DNA of 58,372 nucleotides from Bacteroidota bacterium (lineage in GTDB: Bacteria; Bacteroidota; Bacteroidia; Chitinophagales; Saprospiraceae). Both the position numbers and the translations under genes were made by a program. How positions within the stretch are numbered: the first letter of the stretch is position 1; the number at the start of each line of letters is the position of its first letter. Location: positions 1-58,372 of the forward strand of contig PZPC01000031.1 in assembly GCA_003045895.1 (NCBI GenBank), given 5' to 3'. The notes beneath the pieces are model-generated. The model did not search any database. It was not told the DNA's origin and saw only the letters and a list, made by a program, of their open reading frames with translations. Below are positions 34,073 through 42,785 of this stretch, piece by piece.

Positions 34073-35077
34073 TTAAATTTGCTGCATGGCGACGGTGCCA
34101 TTTAACCGCTGGTAACTTACCAGTTGTTCGTCAATCCAGGTATAGGTCTGGGCAATGCCCTCCCGCAGCGGCCACTGAGGAGACCAGCCCAGGTGCTTGG
34201 TGATCAGTGTATTGTCGGAGTTTCTACCTCGTACACCCTCCGGTCCGGGAATGTGTTTCAGGGAGAGCTGTTTGCCGCTGATTTCAATGATGAGCCTGGC
34301 GAAATCAGCAATACTGATCATTTCTTCTGAACCGATATTGAGGGGAGCCGTATAATCGCCGTGTACCAATGCCAGAATCCCGTCAATGCAATCATCAATG
34401 AAGAGAAAGGAACGGGTTTGCAAGCCATCACCCCATAGCTCCACCGCACCCCCATCTTCGGCGAGGGCTACTTTTCGGCACAAGGCGGCGGGGGCTTTTT
34501 CCCGACCACCCATCCAGGTACCTTCGGGGCCGTACACATTGTGGAACCGTGCCACCCGAATATCGAGCCCATAATTGCGCCGGTAAGAATCGTACAGCCG
34601 CTCACTGAAGAGCTTTTCCCAGCCATATTCGCTGTCGGGGTCAGCAGGGTAAGCCGAAGATTCCGGGCACTGCGGATGGTCGGGATCTTGCTGGTTGTGC
34701 TTGGGATAAATACAGGCCGAGGAAGAAAAAAAAAGGCGCCGAATGGGGGTCTGTGCGGCAAGTTGCGCAATGTTAAGGTTGATCAAGGCGGAGTTGTGCA
34801 CGACATCCGCATCGTGCATACCGGTAAACAAGTAACCCGCACCACCCATATCTGCCGCCAATTGGTAAACTTCCGTGTTGGCGTCGGCCATCGCCAAAGC
34901 TCGCTGGCAGGTGGAACGGTCTCTTAGGTCACCAAGGAGAAATTCATCGGCTACACCAGGGCTAAATTCCGGATACTTGATGTCTACACCCCGTACCCAA
35001 TAGGAATGCGCTTTCAGTCGCTTAACCAAATGGCTCCCAATGAAGCCACCCGCTCCGAGTACAATCGCTTTTTTCAT
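34073..35077 (-). CDS. gme: GDP-mannose 3,5-epimerase
   Basis: Extended SDR with GAGGFIGSH at the N-terminus, SSSACIYP, YGWEK (Tyr/Lys pair) and the segments GTWMGGREKAPAALCRK, ELWGDGLQTRSFLFIDD and HIPGPEGVRGRNSDN, which match plant and bacterial GDP-mannose 3,5-epimerase very closely. It converts GDP-D-mannose to GDP-L-galactose (and GDP-L-gulose). In bacteria the product usually enters surface polysaccharides. First gene of the run gme, acp, KAS III, GT2, GNAT, halogenase-like, MBOAT, SGNH, wecE, with a good promoter in front. Confidence 0.9.
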   Translation of the reverse strand: MKKAIVLGAGGFIGSHLVKRLKAHSYWVRGVDIKYPEFSPGVADEFLLGDLRDRSTCQRALAMADANTEVYQLAADMGGAGYLFTGMHDADVVHNSALINLNIAQLAAQTPIRRLFFSSSACIYPKHNQQDPDHPQCPESSAYPADPDSEYGWEKLFSERLYDSYRRNYGLDIRVARFHNVYGPEGTWMGGREKAPAALCRKVALAEDGGAVELWGDGLQTRSFLFIDDCIDGILALVHGDYTAPLNIGSEEMISIADFARLIIEISGKQLSLKHIPGPEGVRGRNSDNTLITKHLGWSPQWPLREGIAQTYTWIDEQLVSYQRLNGTVAMQQI

Positions 35078-35092
35078 CTTTTTTCAGAACGT

Positions 35093-35123
35093 CAAAATTA
35101 TTAAAGCACTCAATATATGCAAT
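35093..35123 (-). promoter_or_regulatory. Promoter of the gme operon
   Basis: Minus strand ATTG (35120-35123), 19 bp, TAATTTTG (35093-35100): right spacing, exact -7 consensus, 16 bp before the gme ATG. Probably drives the long leftward run that includes the halogenase candidate. Confidence 0.75.
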
Positions 35124-35248
35124 TGCTGTTTTTAGACCTATTATTATCGCGTTTTCCAAGTAATTAGCCGCCGGGGGAGCCCGAAGCTACCGTTAAAGGA
35201 GTATGCGTAGCTGTTTGGGGGCCATTCCACCACAATCTAAAACATTCC

Positions 35249-35279
35249 TGTGCCATGTCTGCGCAGATGCTTATCTTTG
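35249..35279 (+). promoter_or_regulatory. Promoter of the SPOR gene
   Basis: TGTG (35249-35252; one mismatch), 19 bp, TATCTTTG (35272-35279, exact), 29 bp before the ATG at 35308. The rest of the 230-bp gap to gme holds nothing else recognised. Confidence 0.65.
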
Positions 35280-35307
35280 CCTATTGTTTTATAGTAAATC
35301 ATCCCAA

Positions 35308-35706
35308 ATGAAAAGAAGTATCTTTTTATTTTGTAGCCTCTTGGCTTGCTGGGCCCTGAGCGGACAGTCGGTTAAGGTCAGTATGGAGCCCATCCTCAAA
35401 GAGATGATGACCCAGTATGCTGCCACCAACAAGGCCCAGGCCTCGGAGGCTGGCTGGCGGGTACAGATACTGGCTACCACCGATCGGCAACGACTGGAAA
35501 GCGTACAGCAGTCGTTCCGTTACCACTATCCCAATATTCCTGTTGATTGGGAACACAACCCGCCGTACTACAAACTCCAGGCCGGTGCCTTTAGCACCAA
35601 ACTCGACGCCCTGCGGCTCAAATTTATCCTCAGCAAGGAGTACGAAGGCCTTTACCTGGTGCGCGATGAAAGCATTGCCAAAGGGGAATTGTTGAATTAC
35701 TATTAG
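35308..35706 (+). CDS. Small exported SPOR-domain protein
   Basis: 132 residues from the ATG at 35308. The longer start at 35203 lies before the promoter. A signal peptide (SIFLFCSLLACWALSGQS) is followed by a SPOR-like domain: GWRVQILATTDRQRLESVQ, HNPPYYKLQAGAFSTKLDA, RLKFILSKEYEGLYLV. SPOR domains bind denuded peptidoglycan at division sites. The gene lies upstream of rodA with an 85-bp gap, in keeping with a cell-wall role. Confidence 0.8.
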   Translation: MKRSIFLFCSLLACWALSGQSVKVSMEPILKEMMTQYAATNKAQASEAGWRVQILATTDRQRLESVQQSFRYHYPNIPVDWEHNPPYYKLQAGAFSTKLDALRLKFILSKEYEGLYLVRDESIAKGELLNYY

Positions 35707-35791
35707 CGGATTTATTCAATTAGAGACGGGATTAGTTACCGCGTGGCGCGGCAGGCGCTATTTCCGTCAAACTACTCAGTTTAAACGCGTT

Positions 35792-37243
35792 ATGTCCGAA
35801 AGTCGGCAGACTTACCTGCTCAATATTGACTACGTTACGTTTTGTTTCTACCTGGCACTGGTAGCCATCGGTGGCTTGTTCATCTTTTCTGTCGACTTGC
35901 AGCAATCCGGCCCTCCGGAAGGCGTGGCCGATTTCTTCTTCAAAACCCAGGCCGGAAAACAATTCATGTGGATCCTGATCTGCCTGTTGGTCTTTTCTTT
36001 CATCGTCTTTTTTCTGGATCACAAGATCTGGCAAATTTTTGCCTTCCTCTTCTATGGCCTGGGGATCGGGAGCCTGGTGCTGGTGCTCATCGTTGGTACC
36101 ACGATCAAAGGGGCTACGTCTTGGTTCACCTTTGGTGGTTTCTCTTTCCAGCCGTCGGAGCTGGCGAAATTCGGAACCTGCCTGGGCATGGCGGCCTATT
36201 TGGGGCACTGGAGCATTGATATGCGCAATACCCGCCACGTACTGCAATCCGCCATTTTGTTTGTTATTCCAATTGGGTTGGTTTTAATGCAACCCGATGC
36301 GGGGTCGGCTCTGGTCTTTACGTCCTTTTTCATTGTCTTGTTTCGCGAGGGATTGTCACCGTTGCTCTACATCATCGGGTTTATGGGGGCCGCTACTTTT
36401 GTGCTCAGCATTTTGGTTCCTCCGCTCGCTATGGTAACGGCCCTGACGTGGCTGGCCGTTTTGATTTACGTGCTCTACGAAAAAAAACAACAAAACCGGT
36501 GGCTCCTGGCGGTGCTGGCCTTTGGGTTGGCATTGTGGTATGGTGCCTATGCTGGCTTTAGCTGGGTAAGCCTGGCCCTGGGGCTGGTGGTTTTTCTGGG
36601 GATGACTTACTGGCAGTACGCCAATTTTCGCACCCAGCTGATTCCAGTGGTCGTACTGGGTTTTGTGCTTACCAGCGGCTTGTCGGTAGGTAGTAACTAC
36701 GTTTTCAATGAGGTGCTCCAGCCCCATCAGCAGCAACGTATCGACGTTTGGCTGCGGCCGGCCGCAGCCAAAAAGCGCAACAAGGATTCCGTGATGAACA
36801 TGGAAAATTCTATGCTGGCCATTGGTGCAGGCGGACTGACGGGCCGGGGAATCTTCTCGGGCCGCCTGACGCAGGGACGCTGGGTGCCCGAACAGGACAC
36901 CGACTTCATTTTCTGCACCATCGGGGAGGAACAGGGTTTTGTGGGCACCGCTGCCGTGGTGGTATTGTACCTCCTCCTGCTCCTGCGAATCGTGATGATT
37001 GCCGAAAGGCAACCCACTGCTTTTAGCCGTATCTACGCCTACGGGGTGGCTGGTGTTTTGTTTTCCCACTTCATTGTCAATATCGGAATGACGATCGGTC
37101 TGGTACCGATCATTGGTATCCCGTTGCCCTTCCTGAGCAAGGGTGGGTCAAGCCTGCTGGGCTTTACCATCATGTTGGCGGTACTCCTGAAACTGGACAA
37201 GCACCGGGGGCGCCAGAAGAAAAATGTGATCGTTAATTTCTAA
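35792..37243 (+). CDS. rodA: RodA/FtsW-family peptidoglycan glycosyltransferase
   Basis: SEDS-family polytopic membrane protein of 483 residues with the family blocks GATSWFTFGGFSFQPSELAKFG, LMQPDAGSALVF, GRLTQGRWVPEQDTDFIF, GEEQGFVG and IIGIPLPFLSKGGSS. SEDS proteins polymerise lipid II glycan strands with a partner class b PBP. A central segment (about residues 225-310) with extra hydrophobic helices makes it longer than E. coli RodA, which is common in Bacteroidota. No PBP2 or MreBCD in view. Confidence 0.92.
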   Translation: MSESRQTYLLNIDYVTFCFYLALVAIGGLFIFSVDLQQSGPPEGVADFFFKTQAGKQFMWILICLLVFSFIVFFLDHKIWQIFAFLFYGLGIGSLVLVLIVGTTIKGATSWFTFGGFSFQPSELAKFGTCLGMAAYLGHWSIDMRNTRHVLQSAILFVIPIGLVLMQPDAGSALVFTSFFIVLFREGLSPLLYIIGFMGAATFVLSILVPPLAMVTALTWLAVLIYVLYEKKQQNRWLLAVLAFGLALWYGAYAGFSWVSLALGLVVFLGMTYWQYANFRTQLIPVVVLGFVLTSGLSVGSNYVFNEVLQPHQQQRIDVWLRPAAAKKRNKDSVMNMENSMLAIGAGGLTGRGIFSGRLTQGRWVPEQDTDFIFCTIGEEQGFVGTAAVVVLYLLLLLRIVMIAERQPTAFSRIYAYGVAGVLFSHFIVNIGMTIGLVPIIGIPLPFLSKGGSSLLGFTIMLAVLLKLDKHRGRQKKNVIVNF

Positions 37244-37248
37244 GTTAT

Positions 37249-38310
37249 ATGCAAAAGGCTATCGTACTGACCAATGGCATGCTGGACTCCAATAATGCCA
37301 AAACTTGCCATGGATTAATCCGGGGCACCGAGCGTTTTGAAATCCTGGCGGTAATTGACCACAAAATGGCCGGCCGGGATGCCGGTGAAGTGCTGGACGG
37401 AACGCCCCGGGGCATCCCCGTAGTGGCTTCGGTAGCGGCCTACTTTGCCCAGCCCCAGGTGGTGCAGCCCGAGGTGTGCATCGTGGGCGTAGCGCTCACC
37501 GGCGGACAATTGCCCGACGATTTCCGCAGCGAGTTGGAAACGGCGGTCCATCACGGCTGCGGCCTGGTCAATGGTCTCCATACGTTTCTGAGCGATGATC
37601 CGCACTTTCAAGACCTGGCGAAGACCTACGGCGTCAGCCTCTTCGATATTCGCAAGCCCCGACCGCGCAACGAACTGCATTTTTGGACGGGCGAAATTTA
37701 CAACGTTACCTGCCCGATCGTGGCGGTACTGGGTACCGACTGTGCCCTGGGCAAGCGAACCACCACCCGCTGGCTCATGCAAGCCCTGCGCACCGCCGGA
37801 CACAAAGCAGAGATGATCTACACCGGCCAGACCGGCTGGATGCAGGGATCGCCCTACGGCTTTGTCTTCGATAGTACGGTCAATGACTTTATCGGTGGAG
37901 AAATTGAGCAAGCCATCGTGAACTGTGCCCAAACCGCCCAACCCGATTTTATCCTCCTGGAAGGCCAATCGGCCCTGCGCAATCCCAGCGGCCCCTGCGG
38001 CAGTGAATTTCTGCTGAGCGGTAATGCCCGCGCAGTGGTGCTCCAACACGCACCGGGACGGCACTATTTCGAAGGTAGCAACCGGCCCATTGGTTCCATC
38101 CAGCAAGATATCGACCTCATTCGCCTGTACGGATCGGAAGTGGTGGCCATCACCCTCAATGGGGAAGAATTGACCGCCGGGGAACTGATCGCGGCCCAGC
38201 AGGAACTGCAGACCCAAACGGGCTTACCCGTGGTGCGCCCCCTCGAAGAAGGCGTCGGCGCCGTAGTAAAAGCCCTGGAAGTTTGGGCTGCCCAACAAAA
38301 TAAGCAGTAA
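37249..38310 (+). CDS. DUF1611 family protein (DgcN-like)
   Basis: A Rossmann-like N-terminal half (LTNGMLDSNNAKTCHGLIRG) and a P-loop-type C-terminal half with GTDCALGKRTTTRWL and IYTGQTGWMQG, diagnostic for DUF1611. A characterised member, DgcN, acetylates D-glutamate in a two-step D-Glu route completed by DgcA, an enolase-superfamily epimerase. A dipeptide-epimerase-family gene lies at 40293-41399, and the pairing supports a D-amino acid or wall-recycling role (inference). It starts 5 bp after the rodA stop, so the two are probably co-transcribed. Confidence 0.85.
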   Translation: MQKAIVLTNGMLDSNNAKTCHGLIRGTERFEILAVIDHKMAGRDAGEVLDGTPRGIPVVASVAAYFAQPQVVQPEVCIVGVALTGGQLPDDFRSELETAVHHGCGLVNGLHTFLSDDPHFQDLAKTYGVSLFDIRKPRPRNELHFWTGEIYNVTCPIVAVLGTDCALGKRTTTRWLMQALRTAGHKAEMIYTGQTGWMQGSPYGFVFDSTVNDFIGGEIEQAIVNCAQTAQPDFILLEGQSALRNPSGPCGSEFLLSGNARAVVLQHAPGRHYFEGSNRPIGSIQQDIDLIRLYGSEVVAITLNGEELTAGELIAAQQELQTQTGLPVVRPLEEGVGAVVKALEVWAAQQNKQ

Positions 38311-38324
38311 AGTTGGGCATAAAA

Positions 38325-38355
38325 TTTGCAAATACCAATTTGTTGTTTATATTTG
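38325..38355 (+). promoter_or_regulatory. recA promoter, exact Bacteroidota consensus
   Basis: TTTG (38325-38328), exactly 19 bp, TATATTTG (38348-38355). 46 bp of leader precede the recA ATG. No LexA-type palindrome was seen. Confidence 0.8.
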
Positions 38356-38401
38356 CTTTTGAAATAAACAAATCTTTGAATTCGCTTTAAAACAGCAGCA
38401 T

Positions 38402-39454
38402 ATGGCCAACGATAAAGATGCCAAAATGAAAGCCCTCAAGGCAACGATGGATCGCCTGGATAAAACCTACGGCAAAGGTTCGATCATGTTCATGGGAGAT
38501 TCAACGGTACAAGACGTAGAAGTTATTCCTTCCGGCTCGTTGGGGCTGGACATCGCACTGGGAATAGGCGGCTTTCCCCGTGGTCGGGTCGTCGAAATAT
38601 ACGGACCGGAATCTTCGGGTAAAACGACGTTGGCTATTCACGCAATCGCAGAGTGCCAGAAGTTAGGAGGTATTGCTGCCTTTATCGATGCCGAACACGC
38701 TTTTGACCGTTACTACGCCCAAAAGTTAGGCGTGGATACGGAAAACCTGCTGATCTCACAGCCCGATAACGGGGAACAAGCCCTGGAAATTACGGAAAAC
38801 CTGATCCGCTCCGGCGCTATCGATATCATCGTGATCGACTCCGTGGCGGCGCTCGTGCCCCGCTCGGAAATTGAAGGCGAAATGGGAGACAGCAAGATGG
38901 GCCTGCAGGCGCGTCTGATGTCACAAGCCATGCGGAAACTCACGGGATCTATCGGACGGACGGGGTGCTGCTGTATCTTCATCAACCAGTTGCGGGAGAA
39001 AATCGGCGTCATGTTTGGCAATCCGGAAACCACGACCGGTGGTAACGCCCTGAAGTTTTATGCTTCTATTCGCCTGGATATCCGCCGTTCCGGCGCCGGG
39101 ATCAAGGACAAGGACAACAACATGATGGGTAACCACGTGAAGGTGAAAGTGGTGAAGAACAAATTGGCCGCTCCATTCCGGGTTTCTGAGTTTGACATCA
39201 TGTATGGCGAAGGTATTTCCAAAGTCGGCGAGATCGTCGATCTGGGCGTAGACAACGACATTATCCAGAAAAGTGGCGCCTGGTACGCCTATAACGAGGC
39301 CAAAATCGCTCAGGGTCGGGAAGCCGCCAAGCAGTTCCTCGTAGATAACCCGGAAGTAGCGCTGGAAATCGAGAAAAAAATTAAAGTGGCTATTCTCGGT
39401 GGGCTCACCAAGGTTAAAGTAGAAGCACCCGAGGACGGCGAAGGCGAAGATTAA
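38402..39454 (+). CDS. recA: Recombinase RecA
   Basis: Full-length 350-residue RecA with Walker A GPESSGKT (residues 68-75), [29 protein letters not shown] and [24 protein letters not shown]-dependent strand exchange and SOS coprotease. The C-terminus is acidic (APEDGEGED), as usual. Monocistronic, with a strong promoter and a clear terminator. Confidence 0.98.
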   Translation: MANDKDAKMKALKATMDRLDKTYGKGSIMFMGDSTVQDVEVIPSGSLGLDIALGIGGFPRGRVVEIYGPESSGKTTLAIHAIAECQKLGGIAAFIDAEHAFDRYYAQKLGVDTENLLISQPDNGEQALEITENLIRSGAIDIIVIDSVAALVPRSEIEGEMGDSKMGLQARLMSQAMRKLTGSIGRTGCCCIFINQLREKIGVMFGNPETTTGGNALKFYASIRLDIRRSGAGIKDKDNNMMGNHVKVKVVKNKLAAPFRVSEFDIMYGEGISKVGEIVDLGVDNDIIQKSGAWYAYNEAKIAQGREAAKQFLVDNPEVALEIEKKIKVAILGGLTKVKVEAPEDGEGED

Positions 39455-39523
39455 ATCGCTTGCACTTTATTCCGTGGTGGTCGAGTGAATCGCTACTTCG
39501 TAATAATTGGAAAAATAACAGTC

Positions 39524-39565
39524 ATCCCGAATTTTGGAATCGTCCAAAGTTCGGGATTTCTTTTT
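39524..39565 (+). terminator. Rho-independent terminator of recA
   Basis: atcccgaattttgga pairs with tccaaagttcgggat (one mismatch) around an atcg loop and is followed by ttctttttgg. 70 bp after the recA stop. Confidence 0.88.
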
Positions 39566-39620
39566 GGAGCGATGAGGATGGTAGCAGCGCGATCAATTTG
39601 TGGTAAGGCTTTATAGCTCA

Positions 39621-40220
39621 CTACTTCTGCCACTGAAAGGTCTCAATCAAGTGTAGAATATCGGTGCGTACGAAATCCACGATTGGCGCCATAGAATCTA
39701 CCCTAACCTGGGTATTGAAATAGAGTGCACCCCGCACGTAGTTTTCCGTACTATCCGTCAGGAAAAACTGAAACGGGCTGGCTGCCGGGCCATCAATATC
39801 AAAAGCCATTCCGCCCACACCATGCTCGGTTTGGATCACCAGTTCGTCGATGTAATTGGCGCGTTTGTTGTGCCAGTCGGCCATATTGAAGGCTTCCTGG
39901 CGGAGTTTGTCCAGGTTTTCACCCCCTTTTCCCAGCGGAACGTAGGTGAAGTGTACCCGCCCGTCAAATGCCGGATAGTAAAGGTCAAACCAGCAATCGT
40001 GGGGGGGCGTACCTTCGAAGAAGGCCGTATCCTGAAGAATCTGGGTGTAGGTGGGGTATTCAAACGAAAAATGGCAGAAATTTTCGTAAAAACCCTGGTA
40101 GGTCTTCTCCGGATAAACGACCCGCGGGAAGGAGCGCGGTTTGGGCGAAAATACGGGGTCATCACAACCGGCGAGTGTCAACAGGCTACCCACCAGGATA
40201 AAAAGCAGCAATCTATTCAT
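39621..40220 (-). CDS. gldD: Gliding motility lipoprotein GldD
   Basis: 199 residues from the ATG at 40220 (a TTG six bases upstream is in frame but less likely). Lipoprotein signal LLFILVGSLLTLAGC. The mature protein starts with DDPVFSPKPRSFPRVVYPEK and continues with CHFSFEYPTY, which match GldD. GldD is an envelope lipoprotein needed for gliding and type IX secretion-linked motility in flavobacteria. Its presence supports a gliding Bacteroidota host and agrees with the giant surface protein at the window start. Confidence 0.85.
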   Translation of the reverse strand: MNRLLLFILVGSLLTLAGCDDPVFSPKPRSFPRVVYPEKTYQGFYENFCHFSFEYPTYTQILQDTAFFEGTPPHDCWFDLYYPAFDGRVHFTYVPLGKGGENLDKLRQEAFNMADWHNKRANYIDELVIQTEHGVGGMAFDIDGPAASPFQFFLTDSTENYVRGALYFNTQVRVDSMAPIVDFVRTDILHLIETFQWQK

Positions 40221-40292
40221 GTTCAATTTTTATTTCCATCAGCCTACTTAATACGTTGGGGGCGGCTATTTATTTCATGGTTAGCGGGGTGC

Positions 40293-41399
40293 TTACAACA
40301 ACTTACAGCCCAGGCCCAGGCCATCGCCAATGCTTAGGTAGCCATTTTCGAGGACAAAGCCGCCCGTGACCAGGTCGCGTGCGAGGTCGAGACTGCCATC
40401 CAGGTCGAGGTACCGGGTAGCGGGGCTGGCCATAGCAGCGTGCAGGGCGGCCGTGATAGAGACAATGCTTTCGTCATTGCAACCCCACATGAGGTCGATC
40501 CCGGTGCGCTTAGCGATGAAAGCAATTTTGCGTGCTTCTTCCAGGCCGCCACATTTCATCAGTTTGATATTGAAAATACCAAAGGGTTGGGGTCTGGCGG
40601 CCAATTCCAGGGCATCGGTAGCGTGGTGCAGGTCTTCGTCGGCGGCGCAAATTGTGCGCAACGCTGGTGGTAGCAGGAGCTGGGCATCAATCCCCGCGAT
40701 CTCTGCCGTATGCCGGACGATGCTGCGGTGGTGCCCGGTGGGGAAAGGTTGTTCATAGAATTCTACGTCGAGTAGCCGGGTCGCATCGGCAAAGGCCACC
40801 AGGTCTGCTGGCTGGTACCCCTGGTTGGCATCTATCCGGATGGGAAGATCCGGGCCAATGAGCTCCCGCAGGCGGGTAAAGACCTCTACGTCTTCGGGCA
40901 CCGTACGGCCTGTCTTCAATTTGAATACCCGAAAACCGGTAGCCAGGTGTTCCCGGGCTTGTTCGAGGGTTTCCTCAACGGATAAGATGCCGATGGTGAT
41001 GGACGTTGGCAGCGTGGTGTGCACGGCTCCCCACCAATCGACCAGGCGCAACCCCAGGTGCCTGGTGAAAGCATCGTGCAGGGCAATGTCTACGGCGGCC
41101 AAAGCCGCTGGCGTTTCCAACAGCTGATGCCGCAAACGGGCCAGCAAGGCGGGGAATTGGTGGATGGACTGGCCGTGAAGCTGGGGTTCTACCACGTTGC
41201 GCAGTGCCGATTCGCTGTCCACGACCGATTCACCCGTTACGCCTGGTGCCGGAGCGGCACAACCGATACCAATGGTGCCATCGGCCAGGTGCAGGATCAG
41301 GAAAATATTTTCTACGGCTTTAATCGTGCGGTAGGCAATGGTGTAGGGCCGGGTCAACTCCAGGTTTTCGTGGATGATTTCTACTTTGGTAATTTTCAT
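40293..41399 (-). CDS. Dipeptide epimerase / DgcA-like enolase-superfamily enzyme
   Basis: Muconate-lactonising subgroup of the enolase superfamily. The KxK motif is VFKLKTG, metal ligands are in RIDANQGY (Asp), YEQPF (Glu) and CAADEDLHH (Asp), and the second lysine is in NIKLMKCGG, as in L-Ala-D/L-Glu epimerases. The start at 41399 (MKITKVEII) gives the usual N-terminus; 16 more residues are possible from 41447. It epimerises Ala-Glu dipeptides in peptidoglycan recycling or, in the DgcA variant, N-acetyl-D-glutamate. The DUF1611 gene nearby makes the second reading attractive. It follows pepP by 52 bp on the same strand. Confidence 0.85.
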   Translation of the reverse strand: MKITKVEIIHENLELTRPYTIAYRTIKAVENIFLILHLADGTIGIGCAAPAPGVTGESVVDSESALRNVVEPQLHGQSIHQFPALLARLRHQLLETPAALAAVDIALHDAFTRHLGLRLVDWWGAVHTTLPTSITIGILSVEETLEQAREHLATGFRVFKLKTGRTVPEDVEVFTRLRELIGPDLPIRIDANQGYQPADLVAFADATRLLDVEFYEQPFPTGHHRSIVRHTAEIAGIDAQLLLPPALRTICAADEDLHHATDALELAARPQPFGIFNIKLMKCGGLEEARKIAFIAKRTGIDLMWGCNDESIVSITAALHAAMASPATRYLDLDGSLDLARDLVTGGFVLENGYLSIGDGLGLGCKLL

Positions 41400-41451
41400 G
41401 AACAGCTCTTTTCGGTCAGTAAGTGACCAATGACTTAAATGGACCAAGGCC

Positions 41452-42756
41452 CTAAAATACCTTTACCCCTGCGTTCATCCATTCTTCAATAGCTTCCGCT
41501 TCAATAGGGATCCGTTCGGTCAGGTCCAGCGGCCCGTCGTCGGTCACCAGGATATTGTTCTCGAGCCGGATGCCGATCTTTTCTTCGGGAAGATAGATCC
41601 CCGGCTCGCAAGTGAAGATCATGCCGGCCTGAATGGGGAGGTAGCGGTTGCTGAGGTCGTGCACATCGAGTCCGAGATGATGGCTGGTGCCGTGCATAAA
41701 GTAGCGCTTGTAGGCGGGCATGGCGGGATCCTGGTTTTTGACCGTCGTTTTATCCAGTAGCCCGAGGCCTAGCAATTCGCTTTCCATCAGGCGGCCCACT
41801 TCCTGGTGGTAGTCTTCCAGGCTGACGCCGGGGAGCAGGAGTTTAATGGCGGCGCGTTGTACCCGGAGAACGGCATCGTAGACCAGCCGCTGCCGCGCCG
41901 TGAAACGGCCGCTGACCGGAATCGTGCGGGTGAGGTCGGCCGCGTAGTTGGCGTATTCGGCACCAAAGTCCAGTAGCAATAGATCACCAGCCCGGCAAAC
42001 GCGGTTGTTTTGCACGTAGTGGAGCACACAGCTGTTGGCACCCGCCGCAATAATGGGTTCGTAGGCGTGTCCGTTGGCCCGGTTGCGCAGGAACGCAGCG
42101 GTAATCAGCGCCTCAATTTCGTATTCGAAGACACCGGGTTCTACTCCTTTCAATACTTCCTGAAACGCCTCGGCAGTGATGTTGATGGCCTGTTGGATCA
42201 GGTCGACTTCGGTAGGCGATTTGCGCATCCGCAGCTTTTTCAGGATCGGGGCTGCACGGTGGTACTTGTGGGCGGCGTAGCGGCTTTGCAACGCGGTCGT
42301 GAAGCGTTGGTCGCGCGTCACGACCGGACTCTGGAAGCGATCGTGCTCTTCCAGGTTCACATAGATGCGTTTGGCCAGGAGGATCAGTTCGTGCAGGACA
42401 GGTTCCAGCTCCTCGAGCCAGTAGATCTTTTGGATACCAGAAAGTTGGCGGGCCGTATCTTTATTCAATTGCTCCCCCTCGTAGCGGAGCAGTTGCTCAT
42501 CGGGGTGGCGAATGAAAGCCAATTCCTGGAATCCTTCCTTGGTACAATCCGGAAAAAGTACCACGACGGTTTCGGGCTGGTCGAGCCCGCTGAGATAGAA
42601 CAGGCCATTGTTCTGGCGGAAAGGAAAAAAGGTGTCGCCCGAGCGCGGCATCAGGTCGTTCGACTGAAAAATAGCGATACTGTCAGCCGCCATTTTAGCA
42701 GCAAACCGGCGGCGGTTAAAAACGAATAATTCGGCAGGAATGGGATGGTACTTCAT
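41452..42756 (-). CDS. pepP: Xaa-Pro aminopeptidase (M24B)
   Basis: Aminopeptidase P of 434 residues: N-terminal creatinase-like domain (GDTFFPFRQNNGLFYLSG) and C-terminal pita-bread domain with metal ligands in LLLDFGAEYANYAADLTR (two Asp), HGTSHHLGLDVHD (His), TCEPGIYL (Glu) and GIRLENNILV (Glu). Cleaves N-terminal residues before proline in the cytoplasm. Possibly the promoter-proximal gene for the epimerase, or the end of the run from 46213. Confidence 0.93.
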   Translation of the reverse strand: MKYHPIPAELFVFNRRRFAAKMAADSIAIFQSNDLMPRSGDTFFPFRQNNGLFYLSGLDQPETVVVLFPDCTKEGFQELAFIRHPDEQLLRYEGEQLNKDTARQLSGIQKIYWLEELEPVLHELILLAKRIYVNLEEHDRFQSPVVTRDQRFTTALQSRYAAHKYHRAAPILKKLRMRKSPTEVDLIQQAINITAEAFQEVLKGVEPGVFEYEIEALITAAFLRNRANGHAYEPIIAAGANSCVLHYVQNNRVCRAGDLLLLDFGAEYANYAADLTRTIPVSGRFTARQRLVYDAVLRVQRAAIKLLLPGVSLEDYHQEVGRLMESELLGLGLLDKTTVKNQDPAMPAYKRYFMHGTSHHLGLDVHDLSNRYLPIQAGMIFTCEPGIYLPEEKIGIRLENNILVTDDGPLDLTERIPIEAEAIEEWMNAGVKVF

Positions 42757-42760
42757 GGGA

Positions 42761-42768
42761 CAAAGTTA
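42761..42768 (-). promoter_or_regulatory. Possible -7 element immediately before pepP
   Basis: TAACTTTG on the minus strand ends 5 bases before the pepP ATG. If used, the mRNA would be leaderless or nearly so. No matching -33 element, and the gap to the upstream gene is only 29 bp, so it may be chance. Confidence 0.3.
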
Positions 42769-42785
42769 GCTGTTTACCGGAAATT

